Source: Prevotella sp. (GTDB lineage: Bacteria > Bacteroidota > Bacteroidia > Bacteroidales > Bacteroidaceae). Taken from it: 61,340 bases of DNA. Location: positions 1 through 61,340 of the forward strand of contig JAFTGI010000012.1 in assembly GCA_017458195.1 (NCBI GenBank). Direction: 5' to 3'. Position 1 is the stretch's first letter. Each line of letters starts with the position of its first letter. The notes under the pieces are model-generated. The model was not told where the DNA came from and ran no database searches. It saw only the letters and a program-made list of their open reading frames with translations. The translations under genes and the position numbers were made by a program. This document shows, one piece after another, positions 1 through 9,600 of this stretch.

Positions 1-1453
1 GCTCCATGTAGCGCTCGTAGTTCTGAGTCGACGACGAGGTCTCGTGGTGCATCATCAGCTTGACGCCGCGCGAGTGGGCATAGTCGTTCAGGGCCTTGAG
101 GTCGAAGTCGGGATAAGGCGTCAGGAAGTCGAAGACGTCGCGCTTCCACATGTTGGCCCAGTCCTCCCAACCGACGTTCCAGCCCTCGACGAGCACCAGG
201 TCGAGCCCGTTGTCGGCAGCGAAGTCGATGTAGCGGCGCACCTTCTCGTTGTTGGCGCCGTGGCGGCCGTTGGGCTTCAGACGGTTCCAGTCCACCTTGT
301 CAATATAGACTGAGGGCAGCTCGTCGGTGTAGTTCCACGACGACTTGCCGACAATCATCTCCCACCAGACGCCGCAATACTTCGTCGGATGGATCCACGA
401 CGTGTCGTCGAGGGCACAGGGCTCATTGAGGTTGAGGATGAGGTTCGAGGAGAGCATGTCGCGGGCGTCGTCGCTGACCATGACCGTGCGCCAGGGCGAC
501 TGGCAGGGCGTCTGCATGCAGCCCTTCAGTCCGGTGGCGTCGGGCGTCAGGTGGCTGACGAAGGTGAAGGGCTTCGGCAGCGGATAGGCCGACGGCTTGG
601 GGTCGGGCGTATAGACATTGGTGTTGCCTGCGAGCTTCGTCGTCAGGGCCTTAGTCTGGGCGTCGACCAACTCGAGGTGCATCGTGGCATAGTTGATGCA
701 GGCAGCCTCGTGGATGTTGATGTAGAGCCCGTCCTGCGACTTCATCTGCAGCGAGGTCTGCACGCCCGTCGGCGAGAAGACGGCCACGGAGGAGTTGCCC
801 CAGTTGACGGCCTGATTGTGGCGACCGCGGATCTCGCTGAGCAGCGACTCCTGCGTCTCCTGCTCCTGCGTGTCGTAGTCGCCGGGCAGCCACCAGGCCT
901 TATGGTCGCCGGCCATGGCGAACTCGGAGCGCTCCTCTTGGATGAGGAAGTAGTTGAGCTCCTGCTGCTGCGGGAACTCATAGCGGAAGCCGATGCCGTC
1001 GTCGTAGACGCGGAAGCGGATGGCGACCTTGCGCTCATGGGGTATCAAGGCCATACCGCGTTCACCGGGTTCGGCGGTCACCTTGGGTTCTTCCCAGCGT
1101 TGCGATAATGTTGCAACATACTCAACATAGTGGTTGCGGATGTCGCGGGTCTCGCCCCAGACGGGCTGCCACGTCTCGTCGAACTCGCTGGTTGCCTCGT
1201 TGGCAATGACAAAGCCGTCCATGAGGTCGCGCTCGTTCATGCCGCGCGAGGCATGCTTGTCCTTGGCCAGTTCGAGTCCGAGGTGGGAGGGGAGCACGAC
1301 GGCGCGTCCCTTATAGTTCATCTCATAGGTGGGTCGGCCGTTGTCGTCGATGTAGAATTTCAGTTCAACGTTGCCGTTGGGCGAAGTGACGGTGGCTGCG
1401 GCCATCGTGAGCGTGGCGAGCAGCATACCGATTAGCAGATTGATTCTCTTCAT
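1..1453 (-). CDS. Glycoside hydrolase family 97 (SusB-like alpha-glucosidase), 3' end outside the window
   Basis: The first 484 codons are visible; the rest lies beyond base 1. The start ATG (1451-1453) begins a signal peptide, MKRINLLIGMLLATLTMAAA, and the mature part opens with the GH97 N-terminal beta-sandwich (SPNGNVELKFYIDDNGRP). The (beta/alpha)8 part follows, with DLVLVEGWNVGWEDWA and, close to the window edge, MMHHETSSSTQNYERYM, the family's conserved His-His-Glu block. GH97 enzymes are calcium-dependent periplasmic alpha-glucosidases (inverting) or alpha-galactosidases (retaining); the residues that separate these lie partly outside the window. Its place last in a susC-susD-susE-GH66 gene row argues for an alpha-glucosidase that releases glucose from imported alpha-glucan oligosaccharides. 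It has its own consensus promoter, so it can be expressed separately from the genes before it. Confidence 0.9.
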   Translation of the reverse strand, partial: MKRINLLIGMLLATLTMAAATVTSPNGNVELKFYIDDNGRPTYEMNYKGRAVVLPSHLGLELAKDKHASRGMNERDLMDGFVIANEATSEFDETWQPVWGETRDIRNHYVEYVATLSQRWEEPKVTAEPGERGMALIPHERKVAIRFRVYDDGIGFRYEFPQQQELNYFLIQEERSEFAMAGDHKAWWLPGDYDTQEQETQESLLSEIRGRHNQAVNWGNSSVAVFSPTGVQTSLQMKSQDGLYINIHEAACINYATMHLELVDAQTKALTTKLAGNTNVYTPDPKPSAYPLPKPFTFVSHLTPDATGLKGCMQTPCQSPWRTVMVSDDARDMLSSNLILNLNEPCALDDTSWIHPTKYCGVWWEMIVGKSSWNYTDELPSVYIDKVDWNRLKPNGRHGANNEKVRRYIDFAADNGLDLVLVEGWNVGWEDWANMWKRDVFDFLTPYPDFDLKALNDYAHSRGVKLMMHHETSSSTQNYERYME

Positions 1454-1489
1454 ATATTAAAAAATAGGTATTGTTTCGGGTTGTGAGTG

Positions 1490-1520
1490 CAAAATTAAGC
1501 AAAATAGGTGAAACGGCAAA
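1490..1520 (-). promoter_or_regulatory. Bacteroidetes-type promoter of the GH97 gene
   Basis: On the minus strand a TTTG (1517-1520) stands 19 bp before TAATTTTG (1490-1497), matching the Bacteroides -33/-7 consensus TTTG-N19-21-TAnnTTTG. The start codon lies about 37 bp downstream. The -33 box overlaps an AAACGTTTG core like the LacI-type operators elsewhere in this window. Confidence 0.65.
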
Positions 1521-1521
1521 A

Positions 1522-1560
1522 CGTTTGTCCTGTTTTCTTGTCGGGAAAACAGGACAAACG
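1522..1560 (-). terminator. Perfect 16-bp hairpin after the GH66 gene
   Basis: Bases 1522-1537 and 1545-1560 are perfect inverted repeats around a 7-nt loop, 6 bp after the GH66 stop codon. Read on the minus strand the stem is followed by TTTT, so it fits a Rho-independent terminator. It separates GH66 from the promoter of GH97. Confidence 0.7.
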
Positions 1561-1565
1561 ATTGC

Positions 1566-3374
1566 TTACTGCTCCATGACGATCATGGTCCAGTACTTCA
1601 GTGAGGGCAGAGTGAACTCGACCACGCCGTTCTTCTGCGTGAACGACAGATCGACGGGGGCACCGGCCAGGGCATCGGGCGTGGCGGCCCAGATGCGCTT
1701 CACGGGCGCCGACGTCTTGACACTCAGCGGCAGGGCCTTCAGCTCGACGGGGGCGGGCATCGTGCCGTCCATGTCGCGCCAGCTGAGGCTGTTGGCCTGA
1801 CGATAGTTCAGCAGGTGGATCACCTCGCGCGTGGCCGTCCGGCGACTGTAGGCCGTCACGCGCTTCTGCTGCGGGGGCCACTGGTTGATGCTGACGGCCG
1901 CGTTCTGCGACGTGATGTCGGTGGTCGTCTCCTCCAGGCCTTCGCCGCGCAACAGGTTCTCATAGGCCACGAGGAAGTCGTAGTAGCGGGTGAGCTGCAG
2001 GCGCAGGTCGTCGTTCATCGCGAGGTTCGAGTTGGGGAAATACTCATGGCAGAGCATGTGGCCGTCGCCAAGCTCGAGGTGGGCGCCGCCGACGGCAAAC
2101 ATCGTGGCGTCGGTGAGCAGCACGCCCGGCGTATTGAACGTGCCGCGCTGGCCGGAGCGGTTGTAGTTCATGTAGGCGGCGAAGATAGTCTGCAACTTGT
2201 TCTGGCTATACTGCGAGTTGGCGCGGCGCACGGTCAGCAGGTCCTCAAAGCGGGCCTCCTGGTCCCAGAGCTCGTTGTAGAGGAAGTCCACCTTGTCGGT
2301 CTGTGCAATCTGCGAGGCGCCGAAGCTCGACACGGCGTTCATGACGAGCCGCTTCTGCGGGTGGCGCTGCTTCATGGCCGTGATGAACGAACCGAAGCCG
2401 CGCGGCAGGTTCAGGCGCTGACCGCTGTAGTCGTAGACCGTGCCGCGGTCGCCCACCTGGTCGATGTGGAAGCCGTCGAAGTCGAAGTTGGCATAGACGT
2501 CGTCGTTGCGGTCGGCCAGGTACTGCTGCCATTCGGCATTCTCGGGGTTGGTGAGCAGGATGTTGCTCTTCCAGGCGTTCGAGAGCACCAGCTGGTCGAT
2601 GTCGCCGTGGCCCGTCTGCTTATACATGAGCCATTCGGAACGGACGCCGTCGGCCTGGTAGTCGCTGAGCGCGCCGTAGCAGAGGTTATAGAACATGCAG
2701 CGCATGCCGAGGCGGTGCTGCACGTCGATGTAGCGCTTGACCACGGCCGTGACGACGTCGCGGTTGGCGATGTCCTTATACGTCGCGAGGAGCTCCGAGC
2801 GCGTGCCGCCGAGGGGCCAGTGGTGCTTGTTGTGCCAGTCGTAGAACTGGATGCCGTTGATGTGGCAGCGCGAGAGGAAGGCCATCTCGTCGAGGATGAC
2901 GTCGGCGGTCTTCGACTGGTCGTAGGTGGCCACGAAGCCATAGCGGGGGAAGCGCGTCCAGTCGCTCGACACGTCGATGCCGACGGTGCCGAGGATGGTC
3001 TCGGTGTCGCCGCTGCGGGTGAACACCTCGGCCAGGTAGCCGGTGTAGTCGGCCGACGGGGCCGTCCATGTCCACGTGGTGCCCTGCACGGCGGAGGTGT
3101 CGACCTCGTCGCCGGCGCGGCGGTAGCGCACAATGGCGCCCTCGGGCACGGTGCCGGCGGTGACGGTCAGCGTCACCTGTTCGCCAGGCTTATAACAGAC
3201 CTTGTCGGTCGCGATGCTCAGCGTCAGCGAGGCCTTGCGCTCGGTCTGCACCGTCACCTCCTGCTCCCCACCCTTCTGCGGGTCGTCGCTGCTGCTGCCG
3301 TTCTCACTGCCGCCGCACGAGACGGCGAGCAGCGAGAAGGCTCCTAATAACAATAATGATGAAACTTTCTTCAT
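1566..3374 (-). CDS. Glycoside hydrolase family 66 lipoprotein (dextranase / cycloisomaltooligosaccharide glucanotransferase type)
   Basis: GH66 enzymes cut internal alpha-1,6 bonds of dextran. I place the start at the ATG at 3374 (602 aa) because MKKVSSLLLLGAFSLLAVSC is a complete lipoprotein signal with a lipobox (LAVSC); an in-frame ATG 24 bp earlier would put charged residues in front of it. An N-terminal beta-sandwich is followed by a TIM barrel. The probable nucleophile is D305 in FDGFHIDQVGDRG and the probable acid/base E368 in YNELWD, both in the family's usual context. A C-terminal beta domain follows. No long insertion typical of the cyclising enzymes is obvious, so endo-dextranase is the likelier activity. 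It lies after susE in the PUL; intergenic repeats separate the two genes and a hairpin follows the stop. Confidence 0.88.
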   Translation of the reverse strand: MKKVSSLLLLGAFSLLAVSCGGSENGSSSDDPQKGGEQEVTVQTERKASLTLSIATDKVCYKPGEQVTLTVTAGTVPEGAIVRYRRAGDEVDTSAVQGTTWTWTAPSADYTGYLAEVFTRSGDTETILGTVGIDVSSDWTRFPRYGFVATYDQSKTADVILDEMAFLSRCHINGIQFYDWHNKHHWPLGGTRSELLATYKDIANRDVVTAVVKRYIDVQHRLGMRCMFYNLCYGALSDYQADGVRSEWLMYKQTGHGDIDQLVLSNAWKSNILLTNPENAEWQQYLADRNDDVYANFDFDGFHIDQVGDRGTVYDYSGQRLNLPRGFGSFITAMKQRHPQKRLVMNAVSSFGASQIAQTDKVDFLYNELWDQEARFEDLLTVRRANSQYSQNKLQTIFAAYMNYNRSGQRGTFNTPGVLLTDATMFAVGGAHLELGDGHMLCHEYFPNSNLAMNDDLRLQLTRYYDFLVAYENLLRGEGLEETTTDITSQNAAVSINQWPPQQKRVTAYSRRTATREVIHLLNYRQANSLSWRDMDGTMPAPVELKALPLSVKTSAPVKRIWAATPDALAGAPVDLSFTQKNGVVEFTLPSLKYWTMIVMEQ

Positions 3375-3393
3375 ACTTCTTCTATCTAATACT

Positions 3394-3558
3394 ACCACGG
3401 ATTACGCGGATTTTACGGATTTTTTCTTTGCTACGGATTATATCTTCTACCACGGATTACGCGGATTTTACGGATTTTATTTGAACCACGGAAAATCCGT
3501 TAAATCCGTTAAATCCGTGGTTCAAGAAATAATTCGTTTAATTCGTCAAATTCGTAGT
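3394..3558. repeat. ATCCGCG-type intergenic repeat array (family A)
   Basis: Several copies of a unit close to accacggattacgcggatt, followed by an inverted version (aatccgttaaatccgtggtt) and a diverged version with aattcg in place of aatccg. The array fills the gap between the susE/F-like stop and the GH66 start. The same family occurs at 11535-11770 and 41632-41705. Direct and inverted copies can pair into hairpins in a transcript. Confidence 0.85.
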
Positions 3559-5091
3559 TCAGTTCTTGAAAATCGAGACAGTTTCGTCGAGCTGGTTGAG
3601 CGTAATGGTGTACGTGCCGGCCGAGGGAATCTGCCACTTCTGGTCGAGGTCGCCGACGTTGACGTCGAGATACTGTGCCTTGAAGTCGGCGTCGCTCTTG
3701 TCGATGAACAGCATGCGCTCCACGTCGCCCGTCGGGGCCACGTCGTTGCCCTTCGCGTTCATGAACCACGCACCGTTCCAGTCGCTCTGGCGGTCGCACG
3801 AGAACTTCAGCTCGCCGCCGGTCAGGGCACCCGTCCACGTGAACGTCCAGGGGTCGTCGCCCTGGCGCATGGCCGTGGCATTGCCGAGGTCCCAGCCGTT
3901 GGGCGTGGCGTCGCCGACGAGGTAGATCATCTCGTAGGGCTGGAAGGGCCGCATCATCATGCGCTCGCGACCGCTGCGGATGTCGACGCAGATCTTGTAG
4001 GCCTGCTCCGTCTCGCTGTCCTGCAGGAACCACTTATTGTCGGGGTCGAAGCCCTTGATGAACTCCATCGACTGCTGCGTGTAGGGCGCATTGCCGCTGG
4101 TGGCTTTGTACATGTTCTCCCACGAGCCGTCGGCCGTGCCGAACTTGAACTCGCCACCCTCCGAGGACGTGAAGTAGTGGTTGTAGTGGAAGAGGAAGTC
4201 GTCGAGCGGGTCGCGCTGCATCTGGCGGAAGCCCCAGCCTGTGAACGAGCCGACGATGTAGAGCTGGTCGTAGGCCGGGGCCTCACCCTCCATGGCCACG
4301 ATGCGCATCTCGCCCGTCAGCAGGTTGGCCGTCAGCTGATAGAAGTGGCTCTCGCTGATGATGAACTTCTCGTCGGGCTGGTCGTCGCCGGTGCGGAGCA
4401 CGAGGCGGCCCTGACCGTCGTTGTTATAAGAGGGCAGGAACTGGCCCAGCGTGGTGATCATCTTCAGCTCGCCCTGGCGCAGGTTGCCCTGCCAGGTGAA
4501 CAGGCCGTTGTCCTGGCGCTTCATCTCCGTGGCGTTGTCGGCGCTCCAGCCGTTGGGCGTGGCGTCGCCGATGAGATAGAGCGTCGTCGTGACGGGCTCG
4601 TAGGGCGTGGCCGAGAACGTGAGGGTCTCGCTCTGCACCTCGTCGAAGCCCTCGACGAAGGCCTCGATGCGGGCCTCGACGGTCATCTCGAGGCCGTCGG
4701 TGGCGCCGAGCTGCGTGCGCAGGATGTCGTTCAGCTGCTCCTGCGAGACGGTCCAGTCGTAGCGCTGCGTCTCGCGGTCGATGGCCACGTAGGGGGCGGC
4801 AAACTGCGTGCCGGCCTCGGCCAGCTCAAGGGTATAGCTGATGCGGTGGCCCGACTGGAAGTTGTGGCCGCTGGTCCACTGCAGCGTCAGGGCGTCGGCG
4901 GCGTGGTTGAGCTCGCTGAGCGTCGTGGCCTGTTGGTCGGCGGTCAGGGTGAGGGGCGTCGAGCCCTTGTCGAGCTCGGTGTAGTCATTGTCGGAGCAGC
5001 TGGTTAGGGCTGTGAGGGCTGTAAGGGCTGCAATAATATTGCAGCATACGAGACAGACTGTCAGGGTATGTTTTATGTTTTTGGTTGTCAT
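3559..5091 (-). CDS. SusE/SusF-like surface glycan-binding lipoprotein
   Basis: A 510-aa lipoprotein; the signal peptide (CLVCCNIIAALTALTALTSC) ends in a lipobox cysteine. Residues about 35-150 resemble the SusE N-terminal domain (TLSELNHAADALTLQW). Three beta-rich modules of the SusE/SusF starch-binding type follow, recognisable by LYLIGDATPNGWSADNATEM, LYIVGSFTGWGFRQMQRD and IYLVGDATPNGWDLGNATAM. Proteins of this kind sit on the outside of the outer membrane and hold glycan near the SusCD importer. The gene starts 27 bp after susD and is certainly in its operon. The signal peptide is strikingly like that of the neighbouring SusD. Substrate cannot be read from the sequence; GH66 next door suggests an alpha-1,6-glucan. 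Confidence 0.85.
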   Translation of the reverse strand: MTTKNIKHTLTVCLVCCNIIAALTALTALTSCSDNDYTELDKGSTPLTLTADQQATTLSELNHAADALTLQWTSGHNFQSGHRISYTLELAEAGTQFAAPYVAIDRETQRYDWTVSQEQLNDILRTQLGATDGLEMTVEARIEAFVEGFDEVQSETLTFSATPYEPVTTTLYLIGDATPNGWSADNATEMKRQDNGLFTWQGNLRQGELKMITTLGQFLPSYNNDGQGRLVLRTGDDQPDEKFIISESHFYQLTANLLTGEMRIVAMEGEAPAYDQLYIVGSFTGWGFRQMQRDPLDDFLFHYNHYFTSSEGGEFKFGTADGSWENMYKATSGNAPYTQQSMEFIKGFDPDNKWFLQDSETEQAYKICVDIRSGRERMMMRPFQPYEMIYLVGDATPNGWDLGNATAMRQGDDPWTFTWTGALTGGELKFSCDRQSDWNGAWFMNAKGNDVAPTGDVERMLFIDKSDADFKAQYLDVNVGDLDQKWQIPSAGTYTITLNQLDETVSIFKN

Positions 5092-5118
5092 AGCTATATT
5101 CTTTTATTTGTTCAACGA

Positions 5119-6627
5119 TTAGTAACCAGGGTTCTGGGTCATCAGCGAGTTGGCGTCCATCTCGGTCTGCGGGATGGGGAACAGCAGACGGTCGTGGTTG
5201 ACGCGCGTCTTGCCGATGCTGCGGAGGAAGTCGATGGCATACTGGCCGTCCTGGAGGCGGATCATGTCGAACCAGCGATGGCCCTCGAAGGCCAGCTCGA
5301 TGCGGCGCTCGTGGATGATCTTCTCGCGCATGTCAGCCTGCGAGAGTCCGGCCACGCGGGGCAGTCCGGCGCGCTGGCGCACGGTGTTGAGCGGTGTGGC
5401 GGCGTCGTTGGTGCGGCCCAGCTCGTTGAGGGCCTCGGCCTTCATGAGGAGCACGTCGGCAAAGCGCCAGACGACGAAGTTCTGCGGACACGTGTTGTAT
5501 TCGGGCGAGACGGCCTTCGTGACGAGGAACTTGCGCACGTTGTAGCCCGTGTTGGAATAGCTCGACTTATACTGCTTGCCGTCGAAGTCGGGGCAGCCGT
5601 CGTAGAAGATGGTCAGGTCCTTGCGCAGGTCACCCTCCTCATACTGCGAGACGAACTCCTCAGTGGGCTGGTTCCAGCCGTAGCTGCCGGCCACGAAGTC
5701 ACTGTTGCGCGGGCCCATGAACGTGGAGAGCCAGCTCGACTGCGGGTTGTTGCCCCAGAAGTCGTACTCGGTGTTGCCGGAATACTGCACCTCGAAGATC
5801 GACTCAGGACCGTTGTTCAGGCGGGCGTCGAAGTTGTCCTCGTAGCGGCACTGGCTGAGGTCATAGCCGAGCTGCTCCACCTGCTCACACATCTCGAGGG
5901 CCTGGGCGTAGTCGCCGCGGGTCAGATAGATGTCGGCCAGCTGGGTCAGGGCGGCGTCGCGCGTGGCACGGCCCTTGTCCTGGTCGTCGTATTCAGCCTT
6001 GGCGGGCAGCAGGTCGGCGGCGCGACGACAGTCGTCGATGATCTGGGCATAGACCTCGTCGACCGATGAGCGGGCGATGTCGGCCGACTCGCCGGGGTTG
6101 TAGGGCTTCAGGCGCAGGGGCACGCCGCCGTAGAGGCGCACCAGCACATAATAATAATGTGAGCGGAGGAACAGTGCCTCGCCGAGGCAGCGGGCCTTGA
6201 CGGTACCGGGTTCGTAGCCGGTCTGCTCGATGCCGTTGATAAGGATGTTGCACTGACCGATGCCCACCCAGGGCGAGCGCCACATATAGAGCGCCATGCC
6301 GTTGTCGCTGAGGGTGGTGAAGTTCGAGGCCTGGATGGTCTCCAGACCGTCGGTGCCGCCGCCGGCGCCCACGATGCTGTTGCCGGCCACGATGTCGAGC
6401 GTCCAGATGCGCTGGTTGTACATGTTCGACGACTGCAGTGTGCGGTAGCAGGCGTTGGCCATGGCCACGGCCACATTGTCAGTCACTTCGGTCTCAGGGT
6501 CGACGGTGTTCTTCGGGCTCTTGTCGAGGAAGTCGTCGGAGCAGGCGGTGAGGGCGCTGAGGGCTGCAACGATGTTGCAGCATACGAAACAGGCCGCAAC
6601 GGTATTTTTGATGCTGTTGGTAATCAT
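5119..6627 (-). CDS. RagB/SusD-family nutrient-binding outer membrane lipoprotein
   Basis: A 502-aa SusD-like protein: lipoprotein signal (ALSALTACSDDFLDKSP, where the SDDFLDKSP start is typical of the family), an alpha-helical TPR-like core (GEALFLRSHYYYVLVRLYGGVPL, then AALTQLADIYLTRGDYAQALEM), and the characteristic C-terminal part with FADVLLMKAEALNELG, NTVRQRAGLP and HERRIELAFEGHRWFDMIR, ending ...QNPGY. It forms the lid over the SusC barrel and captures oligosaccharide. The start lies 23 bp after the susC stop. It is the second gene of the putative dextran PUL. Confidence 0.95.
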   Translation of the reverse strand: MITNSIKNTVAACFVCCNIVAALSALTACSDDFLDKSPKNTVDPETEVTDNVAVAMANACYRTLQSSNMYNQRIWTLDIVAGNSIVGAGGGTDGLETIQASNFTTLSDNGMALYMWRSPWVGIGQCNILINGIEQTGYEPGTVKARCLGEALFLRSHYYYVLVRLYGGVPLRLKPYNPGESADIARSSVDEVYAQIIDDCRRAADLLPAKAEYDDQDKGRATRDAALTQLADIYLTRGDYAQALEMCEQVEQLGYDLSQCRYEDNFDARLNNGPESIFEVQYSGNTEYDFWGNNPQSSWLSTFMGPRNSDFVAGSYGWNQPTEEFVSQYEEGDLRKDLTIFYDGCPDFDGKQYKSSYSNTGYNVRKFLVTKAVSPEYNTCPQNFVVWRFADVLLMKAEALNELGRTNDAATPLNTVRQRAGLPRVAGLSQADMREKIIHERRIELAFEGHRWFDMIRLQDGQYAIDFLRSIGKTRVNHDRLLFPIPQTEMDANSLMTQNPGY

Positions 6628-6650
6628 AATTATTAATTACTAATTGTTAA

Positions 6651-9600
6651 TTAGAAATTGAAGTTAATCCCGATGTTAAACGTGCGCGAGATGGGATAGC
6701 GCGAGAGGTCGATGCCGTTGATAGCCACCTCGGGGTCGAAGCCGCTGTAGGAGGTGATGGTGGCCACGTTCTCGCAAGAGAGGGTCAGGCGAGCCTGCTC
6801 GATGGTGAGGGACTTCAGCCACTCCTGCGGGAAGTTGTAGCTGAGCGAAACGGTCTTCAGGCGCAGGTAGGAGCCGTTCTCGACGAAGCGGTCGCTGACG
6901 CGGTTGTTCTGGTTGGGATCGCCGAAGACGGCGCGCGGCATTGCGTTAGAGGTGCCCTCACCGTTCCAGCGTGCGAGCACGTCGGTCGACTGGTTATAGG
7001 CAGCTGCCATGCCCGTCAGGTCGATATTGTTGGCATTGAAAATCTTGTTGCCGGCCACGCCCTGCAGATAGACGCCCAGCTCGAAGCCCTTGTAGGTCAG
7101 GGTATTGTTGAGCGAGAAGAGGTGCGTCGGGTTGGGGTTGCCGATGACGGTGCGGTCGTTGTCGTTGATGACGCCGTTGTTGTCGAGGTCGCGGAAGCGG
7201 ATGTCGCCCGGCTCGGCGCCCGGCTGGATGGCGTGGGCGCTGACCTCCTGCTGGTTCTGGAAGATGCCGTCGGTCACGTAGCCATAGAACACGTTAATGG
7301 GCAGATCGACGTCGAGCATCGTCACATAGGAGTTGTTAATCTGGTTGATATAATAGGGCACGTCGCTGTTCAGGTCCTTTATCTTATTCTTATTATAGGT
7401 ATAGCTCAGGTCGGATTCCCAGCCGAGCTCACCCTGCAGGTTGACGGAGTGGGCGGTCAGCTCCAGACCGGTGTTGCGCACGCGGCCGGCGTTGGTATAG
7501 GTGGTGCTGGTGTCCTCGAAGCCCGACGTGATGGGGATGGAAGCCTTGACGAGCATGTCGCGCGTCGTCTTGATATAGGCGTCGAGCGAGAGGGTCAGGC
7601 GGCGCGAAAGCAGCACAGCGTCGAAGCCGATGTTGGCCTGGGCCACCTCCTCCCAGTGGATGCTGGGGTTCGAGAGGGTCGACGAGACGAGGGCCGACTG
7701 CTCAGTGCCGTCGAGGCCGAGGGGATAGACGCTCGTGTCGTAGCTGGCCAGATAGCTGTAGTTGCTGACGCTGGCCTGCGAACCGGTGACGCCGTAGCCC
7801 ACGCGCAGCTTGAGGTCGCTGAGCACGACGTTCTTCGGGAAGAAGCTCTCCTCGCTGATGCGCCAGGCGGCCGACACAGAGGGGAACGTGCCCCAGCGAT
7901 GGTCGCGGCCGAAGCGGCTGGAACCGTCGCGGCGCAGCGTGGCCGTCAGCAGGTAGCGGTTCTGATAGTCATAGTTGACGCGGGCCATATAGCTGAACAG
8001 CGACCAGTCGGTCTGGTTGCCGCCGATGGCATACATCTTCTCGCCGTTGTCCATCTCGTGCACGTTCTCGAAGGCAAAGATGTTCTTCTGGGCGTTCATA
8101 TAGTCGAAGTCGTTCCACTGGGCCGACGTACCGGCCATGAGGCTCAGGTGGTGCTTCTGCTGGAAGGTATAATCAAAAAGGAAGTAGTTGTCCCAAAGGT
8201 AGGTGAACGACTTGTTGTCGCTCTTCCAGCGCGAGGCTTCCTCGGTGGCTATGGGCTTCCAGGCGTAGGCCGGGGTGAAGTTGTCGGCATACCAGAACTT
8301 GGCGTCGAGACCGAAGGTGCTGCGGAACTTGAGCCACTTGGTCAGCGACAGCTCGGCGGTCAGGTTGCCGAGGAAGTTGTAGCCGTCGGTGCGCTGCTTG
8401 TCGGTCTGGGTGGGGCCGATGGGGTTGCGCGTAGAGCCGTACCAGTTGCTGTTGCCCTCGGGACCGGTCCACTCGCCGTTCTGGTCCTTCACGTCGTAGA
8501 TGGGCAGGGCGCGGAAGGCCGATCCCAAGTCGTAGCTGCCCTGGCGCTTGCGGTCGGCCGAGACGGTGATGTTATTGGAGACCTTCAGCCATTTCAGCAC
8601 CTCGGCGTCGGCATTCTCCTGGAACGTGAAGCGGCGATAGTCGACGCTGCGCACCGTACCGGTCTGATTGAGCAGACCGCCCGAGACGTAGTAGTGCGAC
8701 TTGTCATAGCCGCCGCTGTAGCTGACGGTGTAGTTCTGCACATAACCCGTGCGCAGCAGCTCGTCCACCCAGTCGGTGCCGCCCGTGACGGTCGTGGGGT
8801 CGGCCCAGAGCGGATTGGCGTTGTAGCCGGCGTTGTTCATCATGTCGTTGCTCAGTGCAGCATACTGGCTGGCATTGAGGAACGAGGGCACGTTAGTGAC
8901 ATTCTGGACCGACAGGTTGGCGGCGAAGGCGAGGGTCGACTTGCCCTCCTTGCCCTTCTTCGTGGTAATCATGACCACGCCGTTGGCACCGCGCGAACCG
9001 TAGATAGCCGTGGCTGAAGCATCCTTCAGCACGTCGAGGCGCTCCACGTCGGCCATATTGAGACTGTTCAGGCCCAGGTCGGTGGGCACGCCGTCGATGA
9101 CGACCAGCGGGTCGCAGTTGTTGATGGAGCCGAGGCCGCGGATCTTGATCGACACGTTGTCGCCGGGCTTGCCGGCATCAATGACCTGCAGACCGGACAC
9201 CTTGCCCTGCAGGGCCTGGCCGATGTTGGTCACGGGGGCCTCCATGTCCTTCTGCGACAGTGAGCCCACGGCGCCCGTCAGGTCGCTCTTGCGCATCGTA
9301 CCGTAACCGATGACGACCACCTCGTTCAGGGTCTGCGTGTCGTCGGCCATCGTGATGGTGAGTTCGTTCTGCCCGTTCACGGCCACGTTCTGCGGCGTGA
9401 AACCGATGTAGCTGACGGTCAGCGTGGCGTTCGTCGGCACCTCAAGAGTGAAGTTGCCATCGAAGTCGGTCACCGTGCCCGTGCCCGTACCTTGTTGTTT
9501 GACGGTGGCGCCGATAACGGCTTCGCCCGTCTGGTCTTTCACGACACCATGCACTTTGATGGACTGAGCCATCAGACTCGCCGAGCCCAGCACAGCGAGG

